DNA from: Solirubrobacterales bacterium
Lineage (GTDB): Bacteria; Actinomycetota; Thermoleophilia; Solirubrobacterales; 70-9
Reading direction: 5' to 3'
Length of the DNA: 23,711 nucleotides
NCBI GenBank assembly: GCA_030835185.1
Contig: JAUQWL010000220.1
Coordinates: 1 to 23,711, forward strand
Positions 1-7,598 of this stretch are shown one piece after another. The translations under genes and the position numbers were made by a program. The notes beneath the pieces are model-generated. The model worked only from the letters and a program-made list of their open reading frames with translations. It ran no database searches and was not told the DNA's origin. The number at the start of each line of letters is the position of its first letter. The stretch's first letter is position 1.

Positions 1-1124
1 GGCGGGTTGGCGAAGGCGAGGCCGCGCACGGCCTCGCCACGCGACTGCGGGGCATGACGCAGCAGCGGAATCGCTGCATAGAAGCCGAGCGACTTCGCCA
101 GCGCGTGACCGGCGATTTGGATCACCACCCCGGCTGCCGCCAGCGGCGAGGCGAAGCCGATGCCGATCGCGAGGATGCCCATGTGCTCGAGGCTCGAATA
201 GGCGAGCAGGCGCTTCCAGGCCATCGAGCGCCAGAGGAAGGGCACCGCGACCGCAAGCGAAACGAGGCCGAATCCGAGAATCAACGCGCTTGCCGCACCA
301 GGGGACAGTGCCGGGCCGAGGGCGACCAGGACCCGCCAGACGACCAGGATCACGGTCGGGAGCAGCGCCGCCGAGAGCAGTGCGCTCACCGGCGGCGGCG
401 CCTCGCTGTGAGCGTCCGGGAGCCAGTTGTGGACCGGCGCCCAACCGACCTTGGTCGCCAGGCCGGCGACGATCAGCACGAAGGCGGCGGCGGCGGGGCC
501 GGCAGGCAGGCCGGGGGCGGCAGCCGAGACGGACTGCCAGTCGAGCGTGGCGAGCGAACCGCCAGACGGAGCGAGCGCCACGTAGAGGACGATGATGCCG
601 AGCATCGCGATCGTCAGGCCGAAGGTGGTCAGGACCAGGTACTTCCAGCCGGCTTCCAGGGCCGCCCTCGTCCCGCTGTAGGCGACCAGCAGAGCCGACG
701 CGCCGGTGGTCGCCTCGACCAGCAGCCAGGCCAGGCCGAGGTTGTTGACCAGAGGCACGAGGATCAGCGTCGCCCAGAAGAGCTGAAAGGCCGCGTAGTA
801 GAGCGCCCGCCCCCGGGCGGCACTGACGAGGCCGCGCCCCGACGAGGCCAGGTGGGACGGCGCGGCCAGCGAACTCAGCAGCCCCACCACCGCGATGACG
901 GCGAGAAAGACGCCGCCGGCACCGTCGAGCATCCACCAGCCACCGATGAGCGGATCTGCCACATCTGCCAGTGCGACCCCGGCGATGATCAGGGTCAGGG
1001 TCGCGGTCACCAGGGCTCCGGCGTTGTTGATCCGGTCCGAACGGCGCGGACTCCCCGCAAACCAGGTCACGGCTCCGGTCAGCAGGGCCGACAGCGGCGC
1101 GGCGATGACGAGCAGGTCAATCAT
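1..1124 (-). CDS. hyfF: Hydrogenase-4 component F-like proton-translocating membrane subunit, partial
   Basis: The open frame starts at ATG 1124 and continues through the left edge without a stop, giving 374 codons seen. The translation is a polytopic membrane protein of the NADH-quinone oxidoreductase/Mrp antiporter-like family (Proton_antipo_M). It contains the signature TKVGWAPVHNWLPDAHSEAP with a conserved membrane Lys, then the SSLEHMG motif and a second Lys-bearing helix (ALAKSLGFY). In this family such subunits carry out proton or sodium pumping in group 4 [NiFe] hydrogenases and related complexes. The start overlaps the end of hyfE by 8 nt, so translation is probably coupled. Family members are usually around 480-520 aa, so roughly the last quarter is missing. 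HyfF/HycQ type is chosen because of the HyfB-HyfC-HyfE order upstream; the frame alone would not exclude another NuoN/MrpD-like subunit. Confidence 0.88.
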   Translation of the reverse strand, partial: MIDLLVIAAPLSALLTGAVTWFAGSPRRSDRINNAGALVTATLTLIIAGVALADVADPLIGGWWMLDGAGGVFLAVIAVVGLLSSLAAPSHLASSGRGLVSAARGRALYYAAFQLFWATLILVPLVNNLGLAWLLVEATTGASALLVAYSGTRAALEAGWKYLVLTTFGLTIAMLGIIVLYVALAPSGGSLATLDWQSVSAAAPGLPAGPAAAAFVLIVAGLATKVGWAPVHNWLPDAHSEAPPPVSALLSAALLPTVILVVWRVLVALGPALSPGAASALILGFGLVSLAVAVPFLWRSMAWKRLLAYSSLEHMGILAIGIGFASPLAAAGVVIQIAGHALAKSLGFYAAIPLLRHAPQSRGEAVRGLAFANP

Positions 1125-1734
1125 GGAGGTCCTTCAGCAGACTGGTATCCCCGGTTCCGAACTCGTCGTGGATGCGGGTGGTGAACATGGCGGCGACCGC
1201 CACAACGATCACCAGATCGAAGAGCACGCCGATCTCCACCACCGCGGGCAGCCCTTCCGGCACGGAGAGGGCCGCCAGGTAGACCCCGTTCTCGGCGACG
1301 AGGAAGCCGACCGCCTGGAACACGGCGGACCTGCGGAAGACGGCAATCGAGATTCCCAGCAGTACCAGCGCCACCGCCCCCTGATCGGCGGCGCGGCTGT
1401 CCAGCCCCAGCGACGGGACGAGCTCGACGGCAGCAAGCGTGACCGCCGCGACAGCGATCAGACGGGCCAGGGGCGGAAGCTCACCGGGAATCATGTGGGG
1501 CTCCCGCGCACGCCTGATGACCCAGGCGAGGCCGAGGGGCAGCAGCACGCCCTTGCCGGCGAGCAGTACCCCACCTACGAGCAGAGCTCCGGATTCGCCG
1601 AAGCCGTGGACCAGGGCATAGGTGCCGAGCAGCACCGACTGCACCGCCACCAGGAAAACGGCGGTGGTGCGCCGTCTGGTGACGACGATCGCGAACGAGA
1701 TCACGCTGACGGAGATGACGAACAGGGCGCTCAC
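1117..1734 (-). CDS. hyfE: Hydrogenase-4 component E-like membrane subunit
   Basis: This 205-aa, very hydrophobic protein has about six or seven predicted membrane segments and a polar C-terminal tail. The C-terminal stretch FLVAENGVYLAALSVPEGLP, followed by EIGVLFDLVIVV and an EFGTGDTSLLKDL tail, is characteristic of HyfE/HycP proteins. These resemble NuoK fused to extra helices and form part of the membrane arm of group 4 hydrogenase-type complexes. The GTG start at 1734 shares a GTGA overlap with the hyfC stop, and the end overlaps hyfF by 8 nt. Length is close to the family norm (about 200-220 aa). It is the third of four cotranscribed membrane genes here. Confidence 0.87.
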   Translation of the reverse strand: MSALFVISVSVISFAIVVTRRRTTAVFLVAVQSVLLGTYALVHGFGESGALLVGGVLLAGKGVLLPLGLAWVIRRAREPHMIPGELPPLARLIAVAAVTLAAVELVPSLGLDSRAADQGAVALVLLGISIAVFRRSAVFQAVGFLVAENGVYLAALSVPEGLPAVVEIGVLFDLVIVVAVAAMFTTRIHDEFGTGDTSLLKDLHD

Positions 1735-2657
1735 ACCGCCGCTCCCAGCAGTCTTCCGATCAACCCGAGCATGGCGATGACGGCCCCGCCGTAGAGAAGC
1801 AGCGGCACGCGAAGGAGTCGCATCTTCGGCTGAGTGGCTTCGATGACCGCCAGCAGGATTACGAATGCGGTCAGCCAGCCGGGCAGCCAGAGCAGCTGGA
1901 CCGCGAACCCGCCCGGATGTGGCACGAGGACGCCGGCCGCGAGAACCAGCACCACCCAGGTCCGGGCGGCAGCCGTCCAGTGGAGCAGCGCCAGGTCGCG
2001 GCCGGCGAACTCGATGGTCGGGCCCTCATGGACCATCGTCAGCTCCAGGTGGGTGTCCGGGTTGTCGATCGGGCGCCTGCCGGCCTCGGCGAGGATCACC
2101 AGGCCCAGACCGACTGCGGCAGCCCACTGTGCGGGCTCCCGCCAGGCCTCACCACCGGCCGCCGACGCGCTCATCGCGATGAGGTCCGTGCTGTGGGCCG
2201 GAAAGGCGAGCAGCGCAAGCACCACGAGAAACAACGCCTCGACAAAAACCGCCAGCGTCAGGTCCCTGGCCGCGCCCATCAGTTCGAATCCACTGCCGGT
2301 GTCCCAGGCCGCCGCTGCAAGGGCGAAGCGTCCGATCGCGAGCAGTCCGAAGAGCACGATGGCGTCGTTTCCGAAACCCCAGTCGGGAGAGACGGAACCG
2401 ATGGGCAACAGCAGCAGGGCGAGGAAGGTGGACGCAACGCTCAACGGCACCGCCGCTTCGTAGACCACGGACGCCCCGTCCGGGCGCACCCTGCTGCGAG
2501 TCCAGAGACGGCGCATCTCCCGATAGGGCTGAAGCATCGAGGCTCCCCGGCGTCCCTGCATGCGGGCCTTCAGCCACTGCACCGCGCCGATTGCCAACGG
2601 GGCGAGGGCCGCGCCCGCCAGCTGAATCCCTCCCGAGACGATCGTCTGGCCGGTCAC
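1731..2657 (-). CDS. hyfC: Hydrogenase-4 component C / formate hydrogenlyase subunit 4-like (NuoH-like) membrane subunit
   Basis: This 308-aa protein has about eight membrane helices. It carries the NuoH/HycD features MQGRRGASMLQPYREMRRLW in the first cytoplasmic loop and DNPDTHLELTMVHEG in a later loop. In complex I and group 4 hydrogenases this subunit joins the soluble electron-transfer module to the ion-pumping arm. The frame stays open upstream to 2984, but that extension is antisense-like, Arg/Pro-rich and buried in hyfB. The GTG at 2657 gives a normal N-terminus (VTGQTIVSGGIQL) and a GTGA overlap with the hyfB stop, matching the other junctions of the operon, so I chose it. It overlaps hyfE by GTGA at the other end. 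Confidence 0.88.
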   Translation of the reverse strand: MTGQTIVSGGIQLAGAALAPLAIGAVQWLKARMQGRRGASMLQPYREMRRLWTRSRVRPDGASVVYEAAVPLSVASTFLALLLLPIGSVSPDWGFGNDAIVLFGLLAIGRFALAAAAWDTGSGFELMGAARDLTLAVFVEALFLVVLALLAFPAHSTDLIAMSASAAGGEAWREPAQWAAAVGLGLVILAEAGRRPIDNPDTHLELTMVHEGPTIEFAGRDLALLHWTAAARTWVVLVLAAGVLVPHPGGFAVQLLWLPGWLTAFVILLAVIEATQPKMRLLRVPLLLYGGAVIAMLGLIGRLLGAAV

Positions 2658-4594
2658 GAGAGAAGATCCAGCCTGAGGATCAACAGGAGGAACAGAAGCA
2701 GCGCCATCAGGTAGCCGAGATAGGCGCGCAGGCTGCCGGACTGGAGCCGGCGGGCGAGCTTCGAACCCCGGGCCGCGAACCAGAGCAGGGGCGCGAAGAG
2801 ATGCGTATCGAAGAGATGGGGCACATCGCCCCGGAATCGCAGGCTCTCGACGATTCCGGCCGGGCTGACCGTCGTCGACTCCCGGCGGGTGCGCAGGACC
2901 CCGTCGGCCATCAGCCTCAGTGGCTTGGTGAACCCGGCGAGCGTCCAGGCCAGCTGCGGCTCGTCGGGCTGCCCGCTGATCCATACCGGTGCCGGCGCGG
3001 CGCGACGGGATCCCCGGACAACCGCCACCAGACCGGCAAGCAACGCCAGGGCCAGTAGCAGGGCCGGGGTCGGAAGCGATCCGGTGTCCGGCAGGTTCAG
3101 GTCAGGAGACGGCCCGCCCGGCCAGAAGCCCGGACCCAGCTCCGAGAGCCGCGGCACGAGCACGCCGGCAAGCAGTGCCAGCGCCAGGCAGAGCGACGCC
3201 AGAAAAGCGATCGCTGCCGCCACCGCACCACCCGGCTCGGCCGCCTCGGATGCTCCCGAGGTGCGGGGGCGGCCCAGCAGCGACACTCCGGCGACGCCGA
3301 TGAAACAGAGTGCCGCCAGCCCGGCCGTCGCGGCCAGGGTCGCCGCGCCCAGGGCACCGACCAGGGAGAACCAGCCGCTGTCTCCTACCGGCAGACGGAG
3401 CAGGGCCTGCAGGCTGATCCACTCCGAGACGAAACCGTTGAGCAGGGGAAGGCCGGCGATCGCGAACGCCGCGATGGCGAAGGCACCGCCGGTCAGGGGC
3501 ATCCTGTGAAGCAGGCCGCCCATGCGATCGAGCCGCAGGGTGCCGGCGGCCTCGCCGATCGCACCCGCCCCCAGGAACAGCGCCCCTTTGAACGCCGCGT
3601 GGTTCAGGATCTGCAGCAGGGCCCCGGCGAAGGCGATCGCCGCCCACCGGGGCTGGCCGACGGCGTCGAGCAGCACGGCGGCACCGATACCGAGGACGAC
3701 GATGCCCGCATGCTCGATCGAACTGAAGGCGAGCAGGCGCTTCAGCTCCCGCTGGACCAGCGCGTACAGGACCCCGACCAGGGCCGAGAGCGAACCCAGG
3801 CCGACCAGGCTCACACCGACCCAGGACGGCACGTCTTCCACCCACAGGAAGAGAACCCGGCTGAGTCCGTATACCCCGAGCATGATCATCACGCCCGACA
3901 TCAGAGCCGAGATGTGAGAAGGCGCCACCGGGTGTGCCCGGGGCAGCCAGACGTGGAATGGGGCGATTCCGGCCTTGGTCAGGAAGCCGACCAGGGCCGA
4001 GACGAGCACCAGTGTCCGCAGGCCTCCGGGACCCAGCGGCTCTCCGCCGAGCACACCCTCCGCCGAGAGCGTCAGCATGGCCACCCAGACGCCGACCGCG
4101 GCCACATGGGTGATCCCGACATAGAAGATCACCGCCCCCCGGACGTCTTCGTCCTGGCGCCAGACGAGCATGGCGGCGGCCGGGGTCAGGGTCATCAGCT
4201 CCCAGGCCACGAGAAACGTGCTGACATCGCGGGCCGCGACAAGAGCGGCCATCGAGAGTACGAACGCGGCGGTCAGGGCGATCAGGGGCGCCGAACGGCC
4301 GGACTCCGGCAGGCTCGCCCGCGCGAACAGAAGGGCCGGTGCCGCCACCACGCACAGCACCACCAGATAGAAGCCGCTGAGCGGATCGAGGCCCAGTGCC
4401 GGATCGATGCCGCTCCTGAAGTCGGCCCCGACAGCCGGGCCGGACCAGAAAACGATCAGGCCCGCAAGGGCCAGAAAACAGACTCCGGCGATCTGGATGT
4501 CCAGGCCCCGGTTCCGGGCACGGCCGAAGGCGGCCATGCCCCCCAGGGCGATCAGGCATGCGCCCGCTATCGCCGAAACTCCGGCGAGGGTCAC
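2654..4594 (-). CDS. hyfB: Hydrogenase-4 component B-like proton-translocating membrane subunit
   Basis: This 646-aa polytopic protein is of the Proton_antipo_M family and is first in the operon. It shows VAWELMTL (conserved membrane Glu), LTKAGIAPFHVWLPRAHPVA with a pumping-channel Lys, the FSSIEHAG motif and a long C-terminal amphipathic/hydrophobic region ending in a Leu-rich helix. Length and features fit HyfB/HycC rather than NuoL, because no NuoK or NuoJ partners occur here. The start is GTG 4594, right after an AT-rich promoter region; no strong Shine-Dalgarno is visible. With hyfC, hyfE and hyfF it forms the membrane arm of a group 4 hydrogenase or a hydrogenase-related complex. Which one cannot be told without the catalytic subunit beyond the left edge. 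Confidence 0.9.
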   Translation of the reverse strand: MTLAGVSAIAGACLIALGGMAAFGRARNRGLDIQIAGVCFLALAGLIVFWSGPAVGADFRSGIDPALGLDPLSGFYLVVLCVVAAPALLFARASLPESGRSAPLIALTAAFVLSMAALVAARDVSTFLVAWELMTLTPAAAMLVWRQDEDVRGAVIFYVGITHVAAVGVWVAMLTLSAEGVLGGEPLGPGGLRTLVLVSALVGFLTKAGIAPFHVWLPRAHPVAPSHISALMSGVMIMLGVYGLSRVLFLWVEDVPSWVGVSLVGLGSLSALVGVLYALVQRELKRLLAFSSIEHAGIVVLGIGAAVLLDAVGQPRWAAIAFAGALLQILNHAAFKGALFLGAGAIGEAAGTLRLDRMGGLLHRMPLTGGAFAIAAFAIAGLPLLNGFVSEWISLQALLRLPVGDSGWFSLVGALGAATLAATAGLAALCFIGVAGVSLLGRPRTSGASEAAEPGGAVAAAIAFLASLCLALALLAGVLVPRLSELGPGFWPGGPSPDLNLPDTGSLPTPALLLALALLAGLVAVVRGSRRAAPAPVWISGQPDEPQLAWTLAGFTKPLRLMADGVLRTRRESTTVSPAGIVESLRFRGDVPHLFDTHLFAPLLWFAARGSKLARRLQSGSLRAYLGYLMALLLFLLLILRLDLLS

Positions 4595-4612
4595 GCGAAA
4601 TGCTCTGGAAGG

Positions 4613-4641
4613 TGCATAATTCCAGATATTACAATATTCAA
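4613..4641 (-). promoter_or_regulatory. Candidate promoter of the hyf operon
   Basis: Read on the minus strand, TTGAAT (4641-4636) and TATGCA (4618-4613) are separated by 17 nt. They lie about 20 nt upstream of the hyfB GTG. The -35-like element sits inside the AT-rich inverted repeat, which would suit repression. The match to a sigma-70-type promoter is moderate and is inferred by eye. Confidence 0.4.
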
Positions 4642-4653
4642 TAATTCTAATAT
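4626..4653. promoter_or_regulatory. AT-rich inverted repeat, probable operator upstream of hyfB
   Basis: ATATTACAAT (4626-4635) and ATTCTAATAT (4644-4653) are inverted copies with one mismatched pair out of ten, separated by 8 nt. The 28-bp block has only four G/C bases within a very GC-rich region. Its size and AT-rich dyad resemble ArsR/SmtB-type operators. From memory, the related hyc locus of M. tuberculosis is controlled by the ArsR-type regulator Rv0081. The identity of the regulator here is inference, as none is encoded next to it. Confidence 0.55.
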
Positions 4654-4714
4654 GTCGCCGGTATGGATCGAGTTGACGTGGTGCGTCTCGCAGGAGCCGC
4701 GTACGACCTCAATT

Positions 4715-4748
4715 CCGTGTAGAAGGCCGGATCCCGTGTAGAAGGCCG
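4715..4748. repeat. 15-bp direct repeat, period 19
   Basis: CCGTGTAGAAGGCCG occurs at 4715-4729 and again, identical, at 4734-4748. It lies between the hyf operator and the acidic small gene at 4797. It may be a pair of tandem protein-binding sites or simple slippage. Nothing in the sequence decides which. Confidence 0.75.
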
Positions 4749-4796
4749 ACTCTGACGCTTTCCCCACACCCCGCTCTGCGTCGCTATTCTCCGGCC

Positions 4797-5045
4797 ATGC
4801 TCGAAAAGCACGACAGCGAAGCTGAACGGCGCGAAGCTGAGCGCCCGGTCGACGAGGCCGGCGGCGGTGAAGCGGAAGGATTCGAGATGGCGGAACGGGC
4901 GCTTCGCCGCCTCGCCGAAGGCGTCGACGAGGGCGGCGATCCACTCGAGGACGCCGGTCAGGTCGAGGCCGAAAACCCTCACTCGGTCTACGGGGAAGCC
5001 GACGAGGAACACAGCTCCGGACGCCCCGGCGACGAGCACGACTGA
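4797..5045 (+). CDS. Small acidic hydrophilic protein of unknown function
   Basis: This 82-aa plus-strand frame starts at ATG 4797 and ends at TGA 5045. I do not recognise a family. It holds 27 Asp/Glu against 8 Lys/Arg, no membrane segment, a helix-prone middle (FEMAERALRRLAEGVDEGG) and a disordered-looking tail rich in Glu, His, Ser and Gly. Codons use G/C at third positions much like the neighbours, which supports coding. The overlapping minus-strand frames look hydrophobic only because Glu/Asp codons read backwards as Leu/Val/Phe. No Shine-Dalgarno is visible. TATTCT at 4785-4790, 6 nt before the ATG, would suit a leaderless transcript. It is divergent from hyfB; any link to that operon is unproven. 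Confidence 0.55.
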   Translation: MLEKHDSEAERREAERPVDEAGGGEAEGFEMAERALRRLAEGVDEGGDPLEDAGQVEAENPHSVYGEADEEHSSGRPGDEHD

Positions 5046-5200
5046 GCGTCGGCGCAGGCCCGACCCCTGCACCCCGCCGCCGGCCGGGTCGAGATGTCCC
5101 CGCCGGGATCGGCACGTTCCACCGGAAACGACTCGCAACGACTCCTCGTCAGAATCTGCCGCCCGCCGACGACGCGTAAAGCAAACGAGAGGAGGAGCAG

Positions 5201-5386
5201 TTGGACGGCTCAGACGAAATCATCGACATGCTGAATCAGCTGGAGGCCCGGCTCGACCTGATCGAATCGAAGCTCGACCGGATCTCGGGCTCGACTTCGG
5301 AACTTCAGACGCAGGGTGCCCTGATGGGCGAAGACCTCGCCGGGATCAGACGCGACATCGAAAGGCTGGAGCCGGGCGTCATCTGA
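5201..5386 (+). CDS. Small coiled-coil-like protein of unknown function
   Basis: This 61-aa frame starts at TTG 5201 with a strong ribosome-binding site, AGGAGG at 5190-5195. The strong site is why I accept the unusual start. Residues 5-56 show a heptad-like spacing of Ile/Leu (DEIIDMLNQLEARLDLIESKLDRI and later IRRDIERLE), as in a short coiled coil or helical hairpin. No signal peptide, cysteine or metal motif is present. It ends 20 bp before the convergent stop of the aldehyde dehydrogenase gene. I do not recognise the family. A small oligomerising or adaptor protein is possible, but no partner can be named. Confidence 0.65.
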   Translation: MDGSDEIIDMLNQLEARLDLIESKLDRISGSTSELQTQGALMGEDLAGIRRDIERLEPGVI

Positions 5387-5406
5387 GCACCCCCGCCCGA
5401 CCGGAC

Positions 5407-6828
5407 CTAACCGGCCGGAAGGATCGTGGTGGTGCTTGAGGAGGTGAAGAACTCGCGGGCTGCCCGGCCCTGCTCGCGCGGGCCGAAGCTCGACTGGCCT
5501 TCGCCGCCGAAGGGCGCGTAGTAATCGACCCCGGGGGTCGGCGCGTTGATCCGTCGCAGGCCGCAGTCGAGCTTCGAGGCGACCTCGACCGCCCGGCCGA
5601 GGTCGCGGCCGTGGACCGCACCGACCAGCCCGAAGCGGGTGGCGTTGGCCGCGGCGATCGCCTCGGCCTCGCCGTCCACACGGATGAAGGTGAGCAGTGG
5701 ACCGAAGGTCTCTTCCTGGTTGACCGTGGCCAGCGGGTCGTCCTGCCGCAGCAGGACCGGGCTGACGAAGTGGCCTTCCGGGCTCGGACCGCCGTGGGAC
5801 CCGTTGCCCGAACCGCCGGGCTCGAGCGGTGTCCGGGCCGTCTCGGATGCTCCGGCAGCCAGCGCCGAAGCGACGGAGTCTTCGAACTCGGACGCGGCCT
5901 GTGAAGTGATCAGCGGTCCGACGGTGACGCTGTCCACGCTCGGATCGCCCATCTGGAGGCCGGCGATCAGGTCGGCTACCCGGTGCTCGAGCTGGTCGGC
6001 CACGCCGGCGAGCGCGATCACGCGCCGGGTCGCCGTGCACTTCTGTCCGGCATAGCCCATGGCACCGCCGACGATCGCCACGGCTGCAGCTTCGAGGTTG
6101 GCGTCGTCGAGGACGATGGCCGGGTTCTGGCCTCCCATCTCGGCCTGTGCCGGAGCCGCCCTCCGGGCCATCCTCTCGGCGACCGAGATGCCGACAACGG
6201 TCGAACCGGTGAAGGTGACCGCGGCGATGCGCTCGTCGTCGAGCAGCACCCCGGCGCGTGATCCGGGCATCACCAGCCCGCCGAGAACGCCTTGCGGCAG
6301 GACTTCGTCGGCGCATTCCTGGAGCAGGGCCGCGGTGGCGATCGCCGGGCCGGCCGGCTTGATCAGGACGGTGTTGCCGTAGGCCATGGCGGGAGCGGAC
6401 TTCCAGAGCGGGATCGCCAGCGGGAAGTTCCACGGACAGATCGCAAGGATCACCCCGAGCGGGTCGCGACGAACCACGACGTGAGCCCCCGGAGTCGAAC
6501 CGGGAAGGGTCTCGCCGTTCGGGTCGAGCGCCACCTGGGAGTAGTAGCGCAGGATCGCCAGCGCCCTTTCGACCTCGCCTTCGGCCTCGGTCACCGGCTT
6601 GCCGACCTCCCGGATCATCAACTCGGTGAACTCGGCCTTCCTCGCGGCGATCGCCTCGCCGAGGGCGGTCAGGGAACTGGAACGCAGCATCGCGTTCGCG
6701 GCCCAGGCGCCCTGGGCCTCGACCGCCGCTTCGACGGCGGCCGAAACATCGGTCTCCCCGGCCATCTCGACCTCGGCGATCAGGTCAGACGGGTCGAAGG
6801 GATTGGTACTCGAAACTCTGTCCGACAT
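5407..6828 (-). CDS. NAD(P)-dependent aldehyde dehydrogenase (2,5-dioxovalerate dehydrogenase-like)
   Basis: This 473-aa member of the aldehyde dehydrogenase superfamily oxidises an aldehyde to an acid using NAD(P). It has PWNFP (residues 132-136, oxyanion-site Asn134), K157 in TVLIKPAG for cofactor, FTGST (206-210), general-base E230 in AEMGGQNP and catalytic C264 in AGQKCTATRRV. The AGQKCTAT context recalls alpha-ketoglutaric semialdehyde dehydrogenases such as YcbD, but the substrate cannot be fixed by reading. ATG 6828 overlaps the GntR stop in TGATG, with a purine-rich stretch encoding the KKRKR tail of GntR acting as its ribosome-binding region. It is the last gene of the six-gene operon. 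A Gly/Ser-rich insert near residues 337-350 (GGSGNGSHGGPSPEG) looks like a surface loop. Confidence 0.92.
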   Translation of the reverse strand: MSDRVSSTNPFDPSDLIAEVEMAGETDVSAAVEAAVEAQGAWAANAMLRSSSLTALGEAIAARKAEFTELMIREVGKPVTEAEGEVERALAILRYYSQVALDPNGETLPGSTPGAHVVVRRDPLGVILAICPWNFPLAIPLWKSAPAMAYGNTVLIKPAGPAIATAALLQECADEVLPQGVLGGLVMPGSRAGVLLDDERIAAVTFTGSTVVGISVAERMARRAAPAQAEMGGQNPAIVLDDANLEAAAVAIVGGAMGYAGQKCTATRRVIALAGVADQLEHRVADLIAGLQMGDPSVDSVTVGPLITSQAASEFEDSVASALAAGASETARTPLEPGGSGNGSHGGPSPEGHFVSPVLLRQDDPLATVNQEETFGPLLTFIRVDGEAEAIAAANATRFGLVGAVHGRDLGRAVEVASKLDCGLRRINAPTPGVDYYAPFGGEGQSSFGPREQGRAAREFFTSSSTTTILPAG

Positions 6829-7598
6829 CAGGCCACTCTCTTTCTCTTTTTCCTGGTTGGGACTGCGCCCACGATCAGATCTTCCCAGCCGAGCCCGACC
6901 GCGGAATCACGGCCGCCCTCCTGCTCGAGCAGCAGGGCCGACGTATTCACAAGGTGGGCCTTCATGGCATCTGCCGCAGCGGCCGGGTCGCGCTGGTTCA
7001 GGGCTTCGAGGATCGCCCGGTGCTCGGTGACGATGTCCTTGAGCGAGCGCGTCCGGTCGACGGTCGACACGCCCCTGGTCAGGATCAGGTCGCGCAGCGA
7101 ATCGACATAGTCAGCGAGCCTCGAGTTGCCCGAGGCCGAGTTGATGATCTCGTGGAAGACCCGGTCGTGCCGCATCATCTCGGACTCGTCGCCGCTCCGC
7201 GCCGCCTTCGACATCAGCTTCATCTCGGAATCGAGCAGGCGCAGTCCTTCGTCGTCGATCTGTGAGGCAGCCCTGAATGCCGCGGGAACCTCGAGCAGGA
7301 TCCGGAGGACGAGGATCTCTTCCAGGTCGTGAACCGAAGTCTCGAGGATCCTCACGCCGCGGTTCCTTTCGAACTCGACCATGCCGGCACCGGCGAGGTC
7401 GATCAGCGCCTCGCGGACGGGAGTGCGCGAGACGTTGAAGATGTTGGCGAGGGCCTGGACCGAATGGAGCGAGCCGGGCGCGAGCTGGCCGTCGATGATC
7501 GCCTGCCGGATCGAGTCCCGGACCCGGTCGGTCAGGCTCGACTCGACCTTGATCTCCTGGAGCGGGCTTTCGGCGTCCGAGCCGTTCGCCTGGCTCAT
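6828..7598 (-). CDS. GntR-family transcriptional regulator with FCD ligand-binding domain
   Basis: This 256-aa protein has an N-terminal winged HTH (about residues 20-85) with IIDGQLAPGS, VSRTPVREALIDL and the wing VEFERNRGVRI. An all-helical C-terminal FCD domain follows. Family metal or ligand residues are visible: D-x3-H in RHDRVFHEII, His in EHRAILEAL and His in KAHLVNT. FCD regulators usually bind an acidic pathway metabolite and release the operator. It is fifth in the operon; its ATG overlaps the oxidoreductase stop by ATGA and its stop overlaps the dehydrogenase ATG. That points to autoregulation, and the palindrome at 12657-12668 is the obvious candidate site. The basic tail KKRKR is unusual. 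Confidence 0.93.
   Translation of the reverse strand: MSQANGSDAESPLQEIKVESSLTDRVRDSIRQAIIDGQLAPGSLHSVQALANIFNVSRTPVREALIDLAGAGMVEFERNRGVRILETSVHDLEEILVLRILLEVPAAFRAASQIDDEGLRLLDSEMKLMSKAARSGDESEMMRHDRVFHEIINSASGNSRLADYVDSLRDLILTRGVSTVDRTRSLKDIVTEHRAILEALNQRDPAAAADAMKAHLVNTSALLLEQEGGRDSAVGLGWEDLIVGAVPTRKKRKRVA

Noticed and set aside
3506..4741. 411-aa open frame on the plus strand, and the 376-aa frame at 54-1184
   Set aside because: Both are antisense to hyf membrane genes and give Gln/Arg/Asp-rich low-complexity translations.
4591..5138. Two overlapping minus-strand frames with hydrophobic stretches (174 and 163 aa)
   Set aside because: They are antisense to the acidic 82-aa gene; acidic codons read backwards mimic Leu/Val/Phe-rich membrane segments. 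The plus frame has the more coding-like composition.
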